Below are positions 15,111 to 22,826 of a stretch of 43,955 nt of DNA, piece after piece. Source of the stretch: a virus. Made by a program: the position numbers and the translations under genes. The DNA lies in IMG/VR virus record IMGVR_UViG_3300046454_000233, positions 1 through 43,955 of that record. One strand, 5' to 3'. How positions within the stretch are numbered: position 1 is the first letter of the stretch; each line of letters starts with the position of its first letter. The notes below the pieces were generated by a model. It worked only from the letters and a program-made list of their open reading frames with translations, did not search any database and had not been told where the DNA came from.

Positions 15111-18008
15111 ATGAGTGGTCTTATCGACCTATCTAAAATCGGTGTATTGGCCGAGCTAGAACGTTGTCAAGTAACGTTCGCATATTCTGGCGAAGATACT
15201 GTAAAGTGCCTTTGTCCGTTTCATTCCGATACAAATCCATCATGCACCGTTAACGTCAATACGCGCACGTACAAATGCTTTACAGCCGGTTGTGGCAGTA
15301 CCGGCGATATTGTTACGTTTCTCGCGCAAGTATTAAAGGTTGACCGCACAACGATGCTAGTTGATCTTGCTAGACGGTACTCGTTATCGAGTGAACCGGC
15401 AGCAAAGATTATCAATCCAAACGTAATCGAAACGTATCACAAAAATATCTGGTCCGCATTTCCGTTATTAAAGGCGTTGCGTGATCGTGGCGTATCGGAT
15501 GAACGAATACGTTATTATCGCATCGGAGAATCAAACGGACGCATAACGATACCAATCAAAAATGATAACGGGTTGTTCGTCAATATTAAATTCTATTTGC
15601 CCGGCGCGCCCGGTAATAAGAAGATGCAAAATCTTCGCGGGCATGGTGAAATCAGATTATGGCCGTTAGAGCAATTGAAATTCCCAACAGTTGTATTGTG
15701 TGGCGGCGAAGTAAAAGCAATCGTTGCAGCGGACGAATTAAACACGCACAATATAGGTGCAATTACAGCAACAGGCGGCGAAGGAAATTGGCATAACGAT
15801 TTCACGCCGAAGTTTACAGGCAAGACGGTTTACGTTTGTTTTGACATAGATACCGAAGGACAAGCAGCAGCAGTAAAACGTTGTGGACAATTACAGCAAG
15901 TTGCCGAGTGGCTAGGCAATGTTATATTGCCCCTTGATAAAGATCGTTATCCGCATGGTGATATTAACGATCTAATCGGGCAAGAGCATTTACCGTTAAA
16001 GCCGATCTTAGATGCGTGCGAGCAATGGATACCGCCGAAGCTACAGCATAGCGGGTTGATTGACGACAATGAAAAAGTCAATCAAGTATCATTGCACCAA
16101 GCAAGTCATGCGAAATTTGCTGGTAAGCGCGTGCGCGTGAAAGGTCTAGTATCGGCATTAGATAACAGTCCGTTTTCAATTCCAAAATCGTTGAACGTAA
16201 TTTGTGCGAAAGGTCAACCGATTTGCGCCATGTGCCCGGTTAACACAACGGACGCGGGCCAAGTGTTTAATATCTCGCATGAACACCCGGCGTTACTCGA
16301 AATGGTTGATAGTCCGAACATGGCGCAAGCGGGCGCGCTCAAACGAGCCATTGGCATACCTGAATCGTGTCGGATATGTACGTTTGCGCCGATAGAGTTT
16401 TACAATATTGAAGATGCGCGCATCAGTCCACAACTTGAAGTATCGAACCGCGATACAGAGCGCGTAATGACACCGGCATTATGTATCGGCAACGGAATCG
16501 AGTTAAACGAAACGTATTCGCTAGTTGGCCGAATGCACCCGCATCCAAAAACGCAACAGGCGACGTTGCTAATCAGCAAGTACCGCCCGACGAAAGATGC
16601 GCTTGGCACATATCAATGCAATAACTTGGAACGGTTAAGCATATTTCAACCGGATGATTGGACACCGGAAGCAATACAAAAGCGGCTCGATACGATCTAT
16701 GCAGATTTTGAAGCGAACATAACGCGGATTTACTTACGCCGCGATATACACTTGATTGTTGACTTGGCATATCATAGCCCGCTATTACTTAACTTCGACG
16801 GTAAGCGCGTCAAGGGTTGGATAGAGGCGCTGATAATGGGAGATACAGCGCAAGGCAAAACTGAAACCACAATGAATATGCTCGCGCATTACGGGTTAGG
16901 CGAAAAAGTCGAATGCAAAAATGCATCGGTTGCCGGATTGCTTGGCGGATTGCAACAAATGGGAACGCGCTGGTTTGTTTCGTGGGGAGTTATTCCGACG
17001 CATGATAGGCGGTTGGTTGTGTTGGAAGAATTAAAAGGCGCATCGACAGAAGTTATCGCTAAGTTAACCGATATGCGTTCGAGTGGCACAGCGGAAATTC
17101 CGAAAATCGAAAAACGAAAGACACACGCGCGAACGCGGTTGATAGCTTTGTCAAATTCGCGGAGCGGTCACGCAATTTCAACGTACAATTTTGGTATCGA
17201 CGCGGTACGCGAGTTGATTGGTTCACTAGAGGATATACGGCGGTTTGATATTGTTGGCATAGTTGGCGCGAACGATCTTGATCCAAACATAATTAACCGA
17301 TTACAAATCGACCGGCCTAAAATCGAGCATACATATACCGACGAACTATGTCGGCAGTTAATTCTATGGGGTTGGACGCGCACCGCCAACGAAATAAAGT
17401 TTGATGACGATGCAACGAAACTAATCATGGAAGAATCAACAAAACTATGTGAGGAATTTACCGATGCGATACCTATTATTGACAGAGGTTCAACTAGGCA
17501 CAAACTTGCAAGACTTACAGCAGCGATTGCAACCAGAACATTTAGCACCGGGGAAAATCTTGAGCGAATCCGAATTAGAGTCTGCCATGTACAGTTTATT
17601 GTGGCTTTACTTAGACAGCTCTACGGAAGCGCGACGTTTGGCTACGGAGATTACACCGCGTCTATTCAACTTACTCAAGAGTTGAGAGACATTCCGGCGA
17701 TACGTGCGGAGTTGTACAAATTCGCATATCCGAAAGAATTTGCGAAGATGCAATTAGGACACACGAGCGCCGATAGAACAGACTTTTGCGATTGGCTAAG
17801 TACCGATACAGAAGCGGCAACGAATTTACTTAGCTTTCTTGTGCGGCACCATGCGTTAGTGCGCGACGAAATGGGTTACAAGTATCGCAAAACACCACCG
17901 TACATTAAATTTCTCAAAAGTTTAATTGCAGACGAGACAACGCCGAATTGTCAAAACGGTAGACCGGCGCATATTCCTATTACTAACAATGGAAGCGGAG
18001 ATTTCTAA
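15111..18008 (+). CDS. Primase fused to MCM-like AAA+ helicase
   Basis: 965 residues from ATG 15111; an in-frame GTG at 14994 would add 39 residues that look non-domain. N-terminal CHC2 zinc finger: C35-x2-H38-x17-C56-x4-C61. A TOPRIM region follows (VVLCGGEVKAIVAADELN, then VYVCFDIDTEGQAAA). The middle holds a possible OB fold with CxxC pairs (ICAMC, SCRIC). The C-terminal half has Walker A GDTAQGKTET (about residue 577), SVAGLLGGLQ, Walker B LVVLEELKG, MRSSGTAEI and HARTRLIALSNSR, an arrangement like MCM helicases. It would make primers and unwind DNA as one protein. Confidence 0.88.
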   Translation: MSGLIDLSKIGVLAELERCQVTFAYSGEDTVKCLCPFHSDTNPSCTVNVNTRTYKCFTAGCGSTGDIVTFLAQVLKVDRTTMLVDLARRYSLSSEPAAKIINPNVIETYHKNIWSAFPLLKALRDRGVSDERIRYYRIGESNGRITIPIKNDNGLFVNIKFYLPGAPGNKKMQNLRGHGEIRLWPLEQLKFPTVVLCGGEVKAIVAADELNTHNIGAITATGGEGNWHNDFTPKFTGKTVYVCFDIDTEGQAAAVKRCGQLQQVAEWLGNVILPLDKDRYPHGDINDLIGQEHLPLKPILDACEQWIPPKLQHSGLIDDNEKVNQVSLHQASHAKFAGKRVRVKGLVSALDNSPFSIPKSLNVICAKGQPICAMCPVNTTDAGQVFNISHEHPALLEMVDSPNMAQAGALKRAIGIPESCRICTFAPIEFYNIEDARISPQLEVSNRDTERVMTPALCIGNGIELNETYSLVGRMHPHPKTQQATLLISKYRPTKDALGTYQCNNLERLSIFQPDDWTPEAIQKRLDTIYADFEANITRIYLRRDIHLIVDLAYHSPLLLNFDGKRVKGWIEALIMGDTAQGKTETTMNMLAHYGLGEKVECKNASVAGLLGGLQQMGTRWFVSWGVIPTHDRRLVVLEELKGASTEVIAKLTDMRSSGTAEIPKIEKRKTHARTRLIALSNSRSGHAISTYNFGIDAVRELIGSLEDIRRFDIVGIVGANDLDPNIINRLQIDRPKIEHTYTDELCRQLILWGWTRTANEIKFDDDATKLIMEESTKLCEEFTDAIPIIDRGSTRHKLARLTAAIATRTFSTGENLERIRIRVCHVQFIVALLRQLYGSATFGYGDYTASIQLTQELRDIPAIRAELYKFAYPKEFAKMQLGHTSADRTDFCDWLSTDTEAATNLLSFLVRHHALVRDEMGYKYRKTPPYIKFLKSLIADETTPNCQNGRPAHIPITNNGSGDF

Positions 18009-18257
18009 ATGCTATATCAAACGATTGAAATTGAAGTGCCAACCGAAGCGTATCAAGGACGACCGAAAGAATTCGAGTGCATGGGCGAACGCGGCGAAAT
18101 GATAATGACGGTTGTATTGTGCGATTATGGAACGCACGTACAAGCGCGCATAGGCTGTTCACCATCGACAGAATGGATTGCAAAATTTGGGCGCGCACTT
18201 CCACCGGCAGAGGCGAGAATGTATTTTCCTAACGCCGATTTGAAAGGATATAAGTAG
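18009..18257 (+). CDS. Small protein, unknown
   Basis: 82 residues starting directly after the primase stop and sharing one base with the next gene. Beta-rich N-terminus (LYQTIEIEVPTEAYQGRPKE) with two Cys. Operon membership between primase and polymerase suggests a replication accessory role, but nothing in the sequence names it. Confidence 0.55.
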   Translation: MLYQTIEIEVPTEAYQGRPKEFECMGERGEMIMTVVLCDYGTHVQARIGCSPSTEWIAKFGRALPPAEARMYFPNADLKGYK

Positions 18258-18538
18258 TGCAAGATTTAGACGTGAGCAAAATGATTTCAGAGGCGATTGG
18301 CATAGCTGGACTAATCCCAGCGCACCACCAATTAGCAACGCTGTTTAAGGTGCTGGAAAAACTCGACAAGCCAAAGTACACCGTAACGTTGAACGAAATT
18401 AAGCGGCGGTTGAATCTTTGTGAAGGTCTAACGTCAAGCATGTTGATTTTTCCAGCGGTTCGCATTCTTGGATTTGAACCGTTTACCAGTTATGCCAATT
18501 GGAAACGCGACTGCAAATACGTGAGGGACAAAACATGA
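18257..18538 (+). CDS. Small helical protein, unknown
   Basis: 93 residues from GTG 18257. Helical with basic residues (LNEIKRRLNLCEGLTSSMLI), possibly nucleic-acid-binding. Contains a one-mismatch repeat copy encoding EAIGIAG (18297-18308) and an exact copy encoding FTSYANW (18487-18498). Its stop overlaps the polymerase start (ATGA). Confidence 0.55.
   Translation: MQDLDVSKMISEAIGIAGLIPAHHQLATLFKVLEKLDKPKYTVTLNEIKRRLNLCEGLTSSMLIFPAVRILGFEPFTSYANWKRDCKYVRDKT
18487..18498 (-). repeat. Repeat site in gene
   Basis: Read as TSYAN near the end of 18257-18538, 36 bases before the polymerase start. Confidence 0.95.
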
Positions 18539-20484
18539 TTGGTTTCGCGCGTAACAACGGCAACATGATTGAAACCGGCGCAGAGTTTCCAACGTTGCCA
18601 AATAACATCGACAAGTTGTATCTCGATTTCGAGACAACTAGCGGCGATTCTAAACTCGATTCGCTAAACCCTTGGCATAACTGCAAGCCAGCGGGCTACG
18701 CATTCACGTACGATAAAATTCCGGCAGCGTGGTACGTGCCGTGGAATGTGCCGCGAGCAAGCGAATACTTGCGCATGATTATTGCGCGCTCGAAAGAGTG
18801 GATAAATCATAACGTCAAATATGACGCGCACGTGTTTACGAACAATACGTACGTTGGCATAACTGATTTACCGATTCTCTCCGATACGATTGTTGGAGCG
18901 AAGCTAATCGACAGTGATAGAGGATTTGGGCGCGGCGGTTACGGATTGGATGCGCTCGCGCGTGATTGGTTGAAAGAGGATATTTCCGGTTACGAATCTG
19001 CTTTGCAAACGTATTTGTACAAAAACAAAGACTATGGCCGAATACCAGCGGACATTCTAGGCGAGTACGCTTGTCAAGACGTGCTAACGAATCGGCGCTT
19101 AGCAGACTTTATTGCGTTCAAAATGCCGGACGAATGCCGGAACGTGTGGGAAACCGAAACGAAGCTTACGCGGATTTTATTCGACGTAGAACAAACGGGT
19201 TTGCGCGTGGACCCGGTTGAACTAATGAAGCGCGAACTAATCACAATGCACACGATGTTGCAAATCGAGGCGCAGTTAGAGCAGTTATGCCAACGCCCGA
19301 TACGACCGCACACGAACGCGGATTGTTTTGACGTGTTGTGTGGTCAATACGGTTTGCCGGTTGGCGGATATACTGAGGCAGGAGAACCGAGTTTCAGCAA
19401 GCATATTTTATTGGCGTATTTATCGCACCCGCTAGCGCCAGTCCAAATCGTGAAGTTGATTATGCAATACCGTGTGTTGCATACGCATTTGAATTTCTTC
19501 ATTACGCCATACCAGCAATTGCATATCAACGGTATTTTGCATTCGAGCTATAATCAGATCGTGCGCACCGGACGCATGGCGTGCAAATGGCCGAACAGTC
19601 AGCAGCTAGACAAAGCGGCAAAGGAACTAATTCACCCGCGCGATGGAAATGCGTTTTTGTCGATTGATTATTCGCAAATCGAGTTTCGCACGATTGTCCA
19701 CTATATTCACGACGAAACATGCATTGCAGCGTTTAACAAAAACCCCGACGAAGATTTTCACCAAATGATAGCCAACATGGTTGGCATAAAAAGAAAACCG
19801 GCTAAGACGGTTAACTTTATGGTTGGGTTTGGCGCTGGAAAAAAGAAAACGATCAAGACGCTATCCGCGATGGGCGACGTTGTGGCGAGCATAAAAGAGG
19901 AAATTGACGCGCTAGGCATTGGCATAACTGCAAACAGTAGTCACGCGGCGACGTTCGCACGAATGGCCGAGCAACGCGCCGAGAAACTATTACGCGAGTA
20001 TCACGAAATGTTGCCCGGCGTCAAAACAACGTCGCGCAAAGCCGAAGCAATCGCAAAGCGCAACGGTTTTGTGCGCAATCTTGCCGGACGGCGACGGCAT
20101 ATCCCAAATAACAAAGCGTATATAGCATTCAATACGTTAAATCAAAGTTCGGCAGCGGACATTATGAAAGAGCGCACCGTAGCGGTTAGCGAAATGCTAG
20201 CCGGTACTCCGTTACGCATCGTAGCGAGCGTACACGACGAATTGCTAATCGAAGGTCCAATTGGCATAGTTGACGACGCGAACACTGTACGCGACGTGGT
20301 GGCGTGCATGGAAGCAAGCCAAATCAAGTTGCGCGTTCCAATTCGATGCAGCGCGGGAACTAGCTCAAAACACTGGCGCGACGCGGGAAGTGACGAAAAT
20401 ACGCACACAATTCAGTATTTACCCGAAAATATCACGAATTTAAGTCATTTGCGCGTAAATAGTTACGTAAAACACGAAAAATAA
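18535..20484 (+). CDS. Family A DNA polymerase with 3'-5' exonuclease
   Basis: 649 residues from ATG 18535. Exonuclease motifs: YLDFETT (D31, E33), NHNVKYDAHVF and YACQDVLTNRRL. Polymerase motif A is SIDYSQIEFRT (about residue 377), motif B region KRKPAKTVNFMVGFGAGKKK, motif C ASVHDELLIEG (about 566). There is no 5'-3' exonuclease domain, as in other phage PolA-type replicases. Four exact dispersed-repeat sites lie in this gene, in three reading frames (WHN, GIT twice, QLCQ), more than in any other gene here. Confidence 0.96.
   Translation: MIGFARNNGNMIETGAEFPTLPNNIDKLYLDFETTSGDSKLDSLNPWHNCKPAGYAFTYDKIPAAWYVPWNVPRASEYLRMIIARSKEWINHNVKYDAHVFTNNTYVGITDLPILSDTIVGAKLIDSDRGFGRGGYGLDALARDWLKEDISGYESALQTYLYKNKDYGRIPADILGEYACQDVLTNRRLADFIAFKMPDECRNVWETETKLTRILFDVEQTGLRVDPVELMKRELITMHTMLQIEAQLEQLCQRPIRPHTNADCFDVLCGQYGLPVGGYTEAGEPSFSKHILLAYLSHPLAPVQIVKLIMQYRVLHTHLNFFITPYQQLHINGILHSSYNQIVRTGRMACKWPNSQQLDKAAKELIHPRDGNAFLSIDYSQIEFRTIVHYIHDETCIAAFNKNPDEDFHQMIANMVGIKRKPAKTVNFMVGFGAGKKKTIKTLSAMGDVVASIKEEIDALGIGITANSSHAATFARMAEQRAEKLLREYHEMLPGVKTTSRKAEAIAKRNGFVRNLAGRRRHIPNNKAYIAFNTLNQSSAADIMKERTVAVSEMLAGTPLRIVASVHDELLIEGPIGIVDDANTVRDVVACMEASQIKLRVPIRCSAGTSSKHWRDAGSDENTHTIQYLPENITNLSHLRVNSYVKHEK
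18672..18683 (+). repeat. Repeat site in polymerase
   Basis: Read as PWHNC; preceded by a pyrimidine. Confidence 0.95.
18854..18865 (+). repeat. Repeat site in polymerase
   Basis: Read as YVGITD. Confidence 0.95.
19282..19293 (-). repeat. Repeat site in polymerase
   Basis: Read as EQLCQR, the only exact copy in this frame. Confidence 0.95.
19919..19930 (+). repeat. Repeat site in polymerase
   Basis: Read as GIGITAN. Confidence 0.95.
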
Positions 20485-20589
20485 TCGTGAAACTTGCGAA
20501 CCACTATTGCAAACGTTCGTATTGATGGTAGGATGATTGAAGTGAGTGACAGAAACAAAACAGAACACGCGAGACAAGAGAACAAAACA
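20485..20589 (+). promoter_or_regulatory. Leader and possible promoter before 20590
   Basis: The gap contains a weak promoter candidate, TTGCAA (20507-20512), 16 bases, TAGGAT (20529-20534). It is followed by an A/C-rich leader (GACAGAAACAAAACAG ... GCGAGACAAGA) that is repeated almost identically before 21178. No Shine-Dalgarno precedes the start. Confidence 0.4.
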
Positions 20590-21120
20590 ATGTGTACGAA
20601 AGTTGATTTGACCGGAATCGTTCACCCGTTTGAAGTGGCCGGATTGGGCAAAGCGCCGTTTCGATTCTCACACGTGACCGAAAACGTGTTTTCAACGGGC
20701 GGATTGTTTGCGGTTACGAAAGCGGGCGGAACGTGTGATTTTTGCGGTACGGGAATCCGATACGAGTATTGGATCAAGTCGCATGACGGCCAGACGTTCA
20801 AAGTTGGTTGCGATTGCGTGGCCCGTTTGCAAAGTGCGGACAATCGCTTGATTGGCGAAGTTGAGCGGGCGAAGCGGATTTTGGATAAGCAAATCCGGGA
20901 CGCGAAAAAGAAAGAGAAAACCGAAAAAGGTTACGCCAGAGTGTACGCGGCGTACGAACGCTTGCCGGAAGTGTCGGGGAAATTGGCAATTATACCGCAT
21001 CCGTGCGGGTTTGACGGCAAGACGATGCTGGATTACGTGCAATGGATGCGAAACAACGCGGGTTTGAGCGGGTTGACCAAATGTGCAAAAATAATTGAAA
21101 CCGCCGCGAACCAATCGTAA
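20590..21120 (+). CDS. Zinc-binding small early protein
   Basis: 176 residues from ATG 20590 (MCTKVDLTG), chosen because the upstream in-frame ATGs fall in the leader. A likely Cys4 site is GTCDFCGTGIRYEYWIKSHD followed by TFKVGCDCVARL. A Lys/Glu-rich helix follows (IRDAKKKEKTEKGYARVY). The Cys-C-x2-C ... C-x-C unit is seen in many phage proteins of unknown role. First of four small genes that each have their own leader. Confidence 0.68.
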   Translation: MCTKVDLTGIVHPFEVAGLGKAPFRFSHVTENVFSTGGLFAVTKAGGTCDFCGTGIRYEYWIKSHDGQTFKVGCDCVARLQSADNRLIGEVERAKRILDKQIRDAKKKEKTEKGYARVYAAYERLPEVSGKLAIIPHPCGFDGKTMLDYVQWMRNNAGLSGLTKCAKIIETAANQS

Positions 21121-21177
21121 AACCGTGCGTAGAACAGGCAGACAGAAACAAAACACGAAACGCGAGACAAGAAAACC
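21095..21177 (+). promoter_or_regulatory. Promoter candidate and repeated A-rich leader
   Basis: TTGAAA (21095-21100), 17 bases, TAAAAC (21118-21123) overlaps the end of the upstream gene. The block 21105-21150 (CGCGAACCAATC, AAAACCGTGCGTAG, GGCAGACAGAAACA) recurs with few changes at 21501-21555 before the next gene, so promoter and leader were probably copied together. Confidence 0.45.
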
Positions 21178-21498
21178 ATGAAAATCAACAGCACAACAGT
21201 AATCGACCACGAAACCGCGACAAAACACGTTTTCCTTTACGTGGACGTGGACGCGGAAGAAATTGCGAAGAAAATCCAGAAGTTGATGAACAAGGGCGGC
21301 GTGTTGATTCACGTTGACGGTTCGCGGGAATGGCACGAATGGGAGCAGATCGTAGACACCACGAAATCGGGCAGCGAACAGTACACTTGGGACAAAACCG
21401 GAAACAAGGTGTTATGCCAATTGGTCCGACACCACACGATGAACGGCCTAGCGATGAAAAAACAAATCATCCGAAAAAGATTTCGGAAATTCGAGTGA
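21178..21498 (+). CDS. Small early protein, unknown
   Basis: 106 residues. Mixed alpha/beta with a basic C-terminus (MKKQIIRKRFRKFE). The segment HVFLYVDVDAEEIAKKIQKL looks like a strand-helix unit. A partial repeat (10 of 12) encodes VLCQLV at 21409-21420. No family recognised; high expression is suggested by its own promoter-leader. Confidence 0.55.
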   Translation: MKINSTTVIDHETATKHVFLYVDVDAEEIAKKIQKLMNKGGVLIHVDGSREWHEWEQIVDTTKSGSEQYTWDKTGNKVLCQLVRHHTMNGLAMKKQIIRKRFRKFE

Positions 21499-21500
21499 AC

Positions 21501-21584
21501 CGCGAACAAATCCGAAAACCGTGCGTAGTAATGGCAGAGTGAAACAGAAACAGAAACAGAACAGCAAACAGGAAACCAAAAGTC
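21501..21584 (+). promoter_or_regulatory. Second copy of the promoter/leader block
   Basis: Shares CGCGAAC, AAAACCGTGCGTAG (exact, 21515-21528) and a GGCAGA...CAGAAACAGAAACA tract with 21105-21150. The -10-like box is GAAAAC and the -35-like box is poor, so promoter activity is less certain than for the first copy. Leader is A-rich with no Shine-Dalgarno. Confidence 0.4.
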
Positions 21585-21860
21585 ATGTGTCACATTAACC
21601 AGTACGATCAAGGCGAGCAGGGACAACCGCAACCGGAACCACAAGCGGACCCTAACGCCAGATACCGTGTGAGGCGGTGCGGAGCGTTCAAGGCGTGGTT
21701 AGAAGTCAAATGGCGGACCAACGGCGACAACGGCGGGATAGTGTGGCACGACGAACCGGAACGGGCTACGTTGTTCAATGCGGCTAACGCCGAAATTTTC
21801 GCGGATTATTTTCGGGCGACAACCCGATTAGCACTTGACAAGCAAGCGATGGGGAGCTAA
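21585..21860 (+). CDS. Small early protein, unknown
   Basis: 91 residues. Begins MCHINQYDQGEQGQPQPEPQ (Gln/Pro-rich), then a compact part RYRVRRCGAFKAWLEVKWRT and a helix NAANAEIFADYFRATTRLAL. Its 3' end overlaps the consensus promoter of the next transcription unit. Not recognised. Confidence 0.55.
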   Translation: MCHINQYDQGEQGQPQPEPQADPNARYRVRRCGAFKAWLEVKWRTNGDNGGIVWHDEPERATLFNAANAEIFADYFRATTRLALDKQAMGS

Positions 21861-21863
21861 AAT
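21835..21863 (+). promoter_or_regulatory. Near-consensus sigma70 promoter
   Basis: TTGACA (21835-21840), exactly 17 bases, TAAAAT (21858-21863). It overlaps the end of the preceding gene. Transcription should start near 21870 and make a leader of about 130 bases that is filled by the first copy of the structured RNA before the ATG at 22003. Confidence 0.85.
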
Positions 21864-21873
21864 AGCCCTATCG

Positions 21874-21969
21874 AGTCGAAACTAGCTCAGCGAATCGCCA
21901 GCAGACGTGCGGTAGGTTTACTAAGCTAGTCCGTCCGGGATTGACCGCCCGGCGTTGAATAAGACAGGT
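21874..21969 (+). ncRNA. Structured leader RNA, copy 1
   Basis: Order: AGTCGAAAC (21874-21882); helix ACTAGCT/AGCTAGT (21881-21887 with 21924-21930); C21931; hairpin CG-T-CCGGG, loop ATTGACCG, CCCGG-CG (21932-21954); TTGAATAA (21955-21962); GACAGGT. GTC 21875-21877 can pair with GAC 21963-21965 to close a three-way junction. The conserved blocks recur at 22490-22568, where the variable helix has a different sequence but still pairs. Could be a regulatory leader or self-cleaving RNA; function unknown. Confidence 0.6.
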
Positions 21970-22002
21970 CAGACAACACACTAGCATAGCGAGACAAAGA
22001 CA

Positions 22003-22467
22003 ATGGCTACAGCGACAAGTACGGTTAGTCCTAGTGGCGAAGTGGTGAAGGTTCGGAAGCAACGCGAGAAGAAAGAGAAAGTTGCCCAAGTGGCTTACGT
22101 GGCACCCGTGGGCGCGGCGTGGGTTGACGCCAATGGCAAGTTGACCGCATGGCCCGACGATTTCAAATCGACGTTGCACAAGGCGCTAAAGGGCAAGGAT
22201 TTCGCGGACGAGTGCGTGTACTTGAATGCGAAAGCGGACAAGTTCGAGAAATTGGCGAAAAAGTTTCGCGCGGACGCCGAAGAATCCAAGCGGCTTGGCG
22301 GGATTAAGGGCAACGTCAAGGCGAAGAAATTGGTAGCGTTGCAGAAACGCATGGCCGATTTGAAAGCTTCGTTGGCGGCGGAAGGTATCGACGTGGCCGA
22401 ATTGCTCAGCAAGTTGGTACCGCCAGCGGACGCCGAAGCAAACGGCGCAACGGCGACGGCGAAGTAA
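22003..22467 (+). CDS. Lys/Ala-rich early protein, possibly DNA-binding
   Basis: 154 residues, very basic, with a charged N-terminus (VVKVRKQREKKEKVAQVAYV) and two helices rich in Lys, Ala and Leu (FEKLAKKFRADAEESKRLGG; KLVALQKRMADLKASLAAEG). Driven by a near-consensus promoter, so probably abundant. A nucleoid-like or ssDNA-related role is conceivable from charge alone. No family recognised. No dispersed-repeat site inside. Confidence 0.6.
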   Translation: MATATSTVSPSGEVVKVRKQREKKEKVAQVAYVAPVGAAWVDANGKLTAWPDDFKSTLHKALKGKDFADECVYLNAKADKFEKLAKKFRADAEESKRLGGIKGNVKAKKLVALQKRMADLKASLAAEGIDVAELLSKLVPPADAEANGATATAK

Positions 22468-22496
22468 TTCGACTGAGGAAATGTAAGGCAGTCGAA
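22468..22496 (+). other. Hairpin with AGGA loop
   Basis: TTCGACTG (22468-22475) and CAGTCGAA (22489-22496) form an 8-bp stem with a 13-base loop starting AGGAAATG, directly after the stop of 22003-22467. AGGA in a loop is what CsrA-type proteins bind, and this phage encodes a CsrA; a link is inference. Its 3' arm overlaps the conserved AGTCGAAAC block of the next element, so the two folds compete. Confidence 0.45.
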
Positions 22497-22568
22497 ACGC
22501 GAACGGTTGGCATAACTGGCCGTTCGCGTCCGTCCGGGAGTAACCGCCCGGCGTTGAATAAGACAGGT
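22490..22568 (+). ncRNA. Structured leader RNA, copy 2
   Basis: Order as in copy 1: AGTCGAAAC (22490-22498); helix ACGCGAACGG/CCGTTCGCGT (22497-22506 with 22520-22529); C22530; hairpin CG-T-CCGGG, loop AGTAACCG, CCCGG-CG (22531-22553); TTGAATAA (22554-22561); GACAGGT. The 10-bp variable helix has a 13-base loop made of an exact dispersed-repeat site plus G. No sigma70 promoter was seen directly upstream, so it may be part of the 22003 transcript, ahead of the 22632 gene. Confidence 0.6.
22507..22518 (+). repeat. Repeat site in an RNA hairpin loop
   Basis: Forms the loop of the 10-bp variable helix in structured RNA copy 2. Confidence 0.95.
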
Positions 22569-22631
22569 TAACCTTACACCTGATTTCAATTTACATAACA
22601 GCAACAGTAACGTTAAATGGAGTACGGCACG

Positions 22632-22826
22632 ATGGCCCGCGTCATTTACAAACGTCAAGAATTCGACAGCAACGCAACGGCGGAACGGTGGATAGAACAT
22701 CAAGAATCGTTAGGTTGGCAAGTGTCGTCTTATCGGCGCACCAGAATTGCCAACATTCTTTTGATAACGGTTCAAATTCGCAAAGATTTCGCGCGTGTTA
22801 TCGGGGGCAAACATGCAACCCGATAA
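22632..22826 (+). CDS. Small protein, unknown
   Basis: 64 residues from ATG 22632, chosen because GGAG (22619-22622) stands 9 bases upstream; an ATG at 22617 would lie on that ribosome site. Starts MARVIYKRQEFDSNATAERW and continues HQESLGWQVSSYRRTR, a small alpha/beta protein with basic character. Overlaps the next gene. Confidence 0.5.
   Translation: MARVIYKRQEFDSNATAERWIEHQESLGWQVSSYRRTRIANILLITVQIRKDFARVIGGKHATR

Noticed and set aside
21870-21935. tRNA gene (TAGCTCAGC resembles a D arm)
   Set aside because: No acceptor stem, anticodon arm or T arm could be built around it.
21874-22568. Canonical hammerhead ribozyme
   Set aside because: GAAA and GUC are in place, but CUGANGA is missing; a CTGAGGA at 22472 is not followed by a matching stem II.
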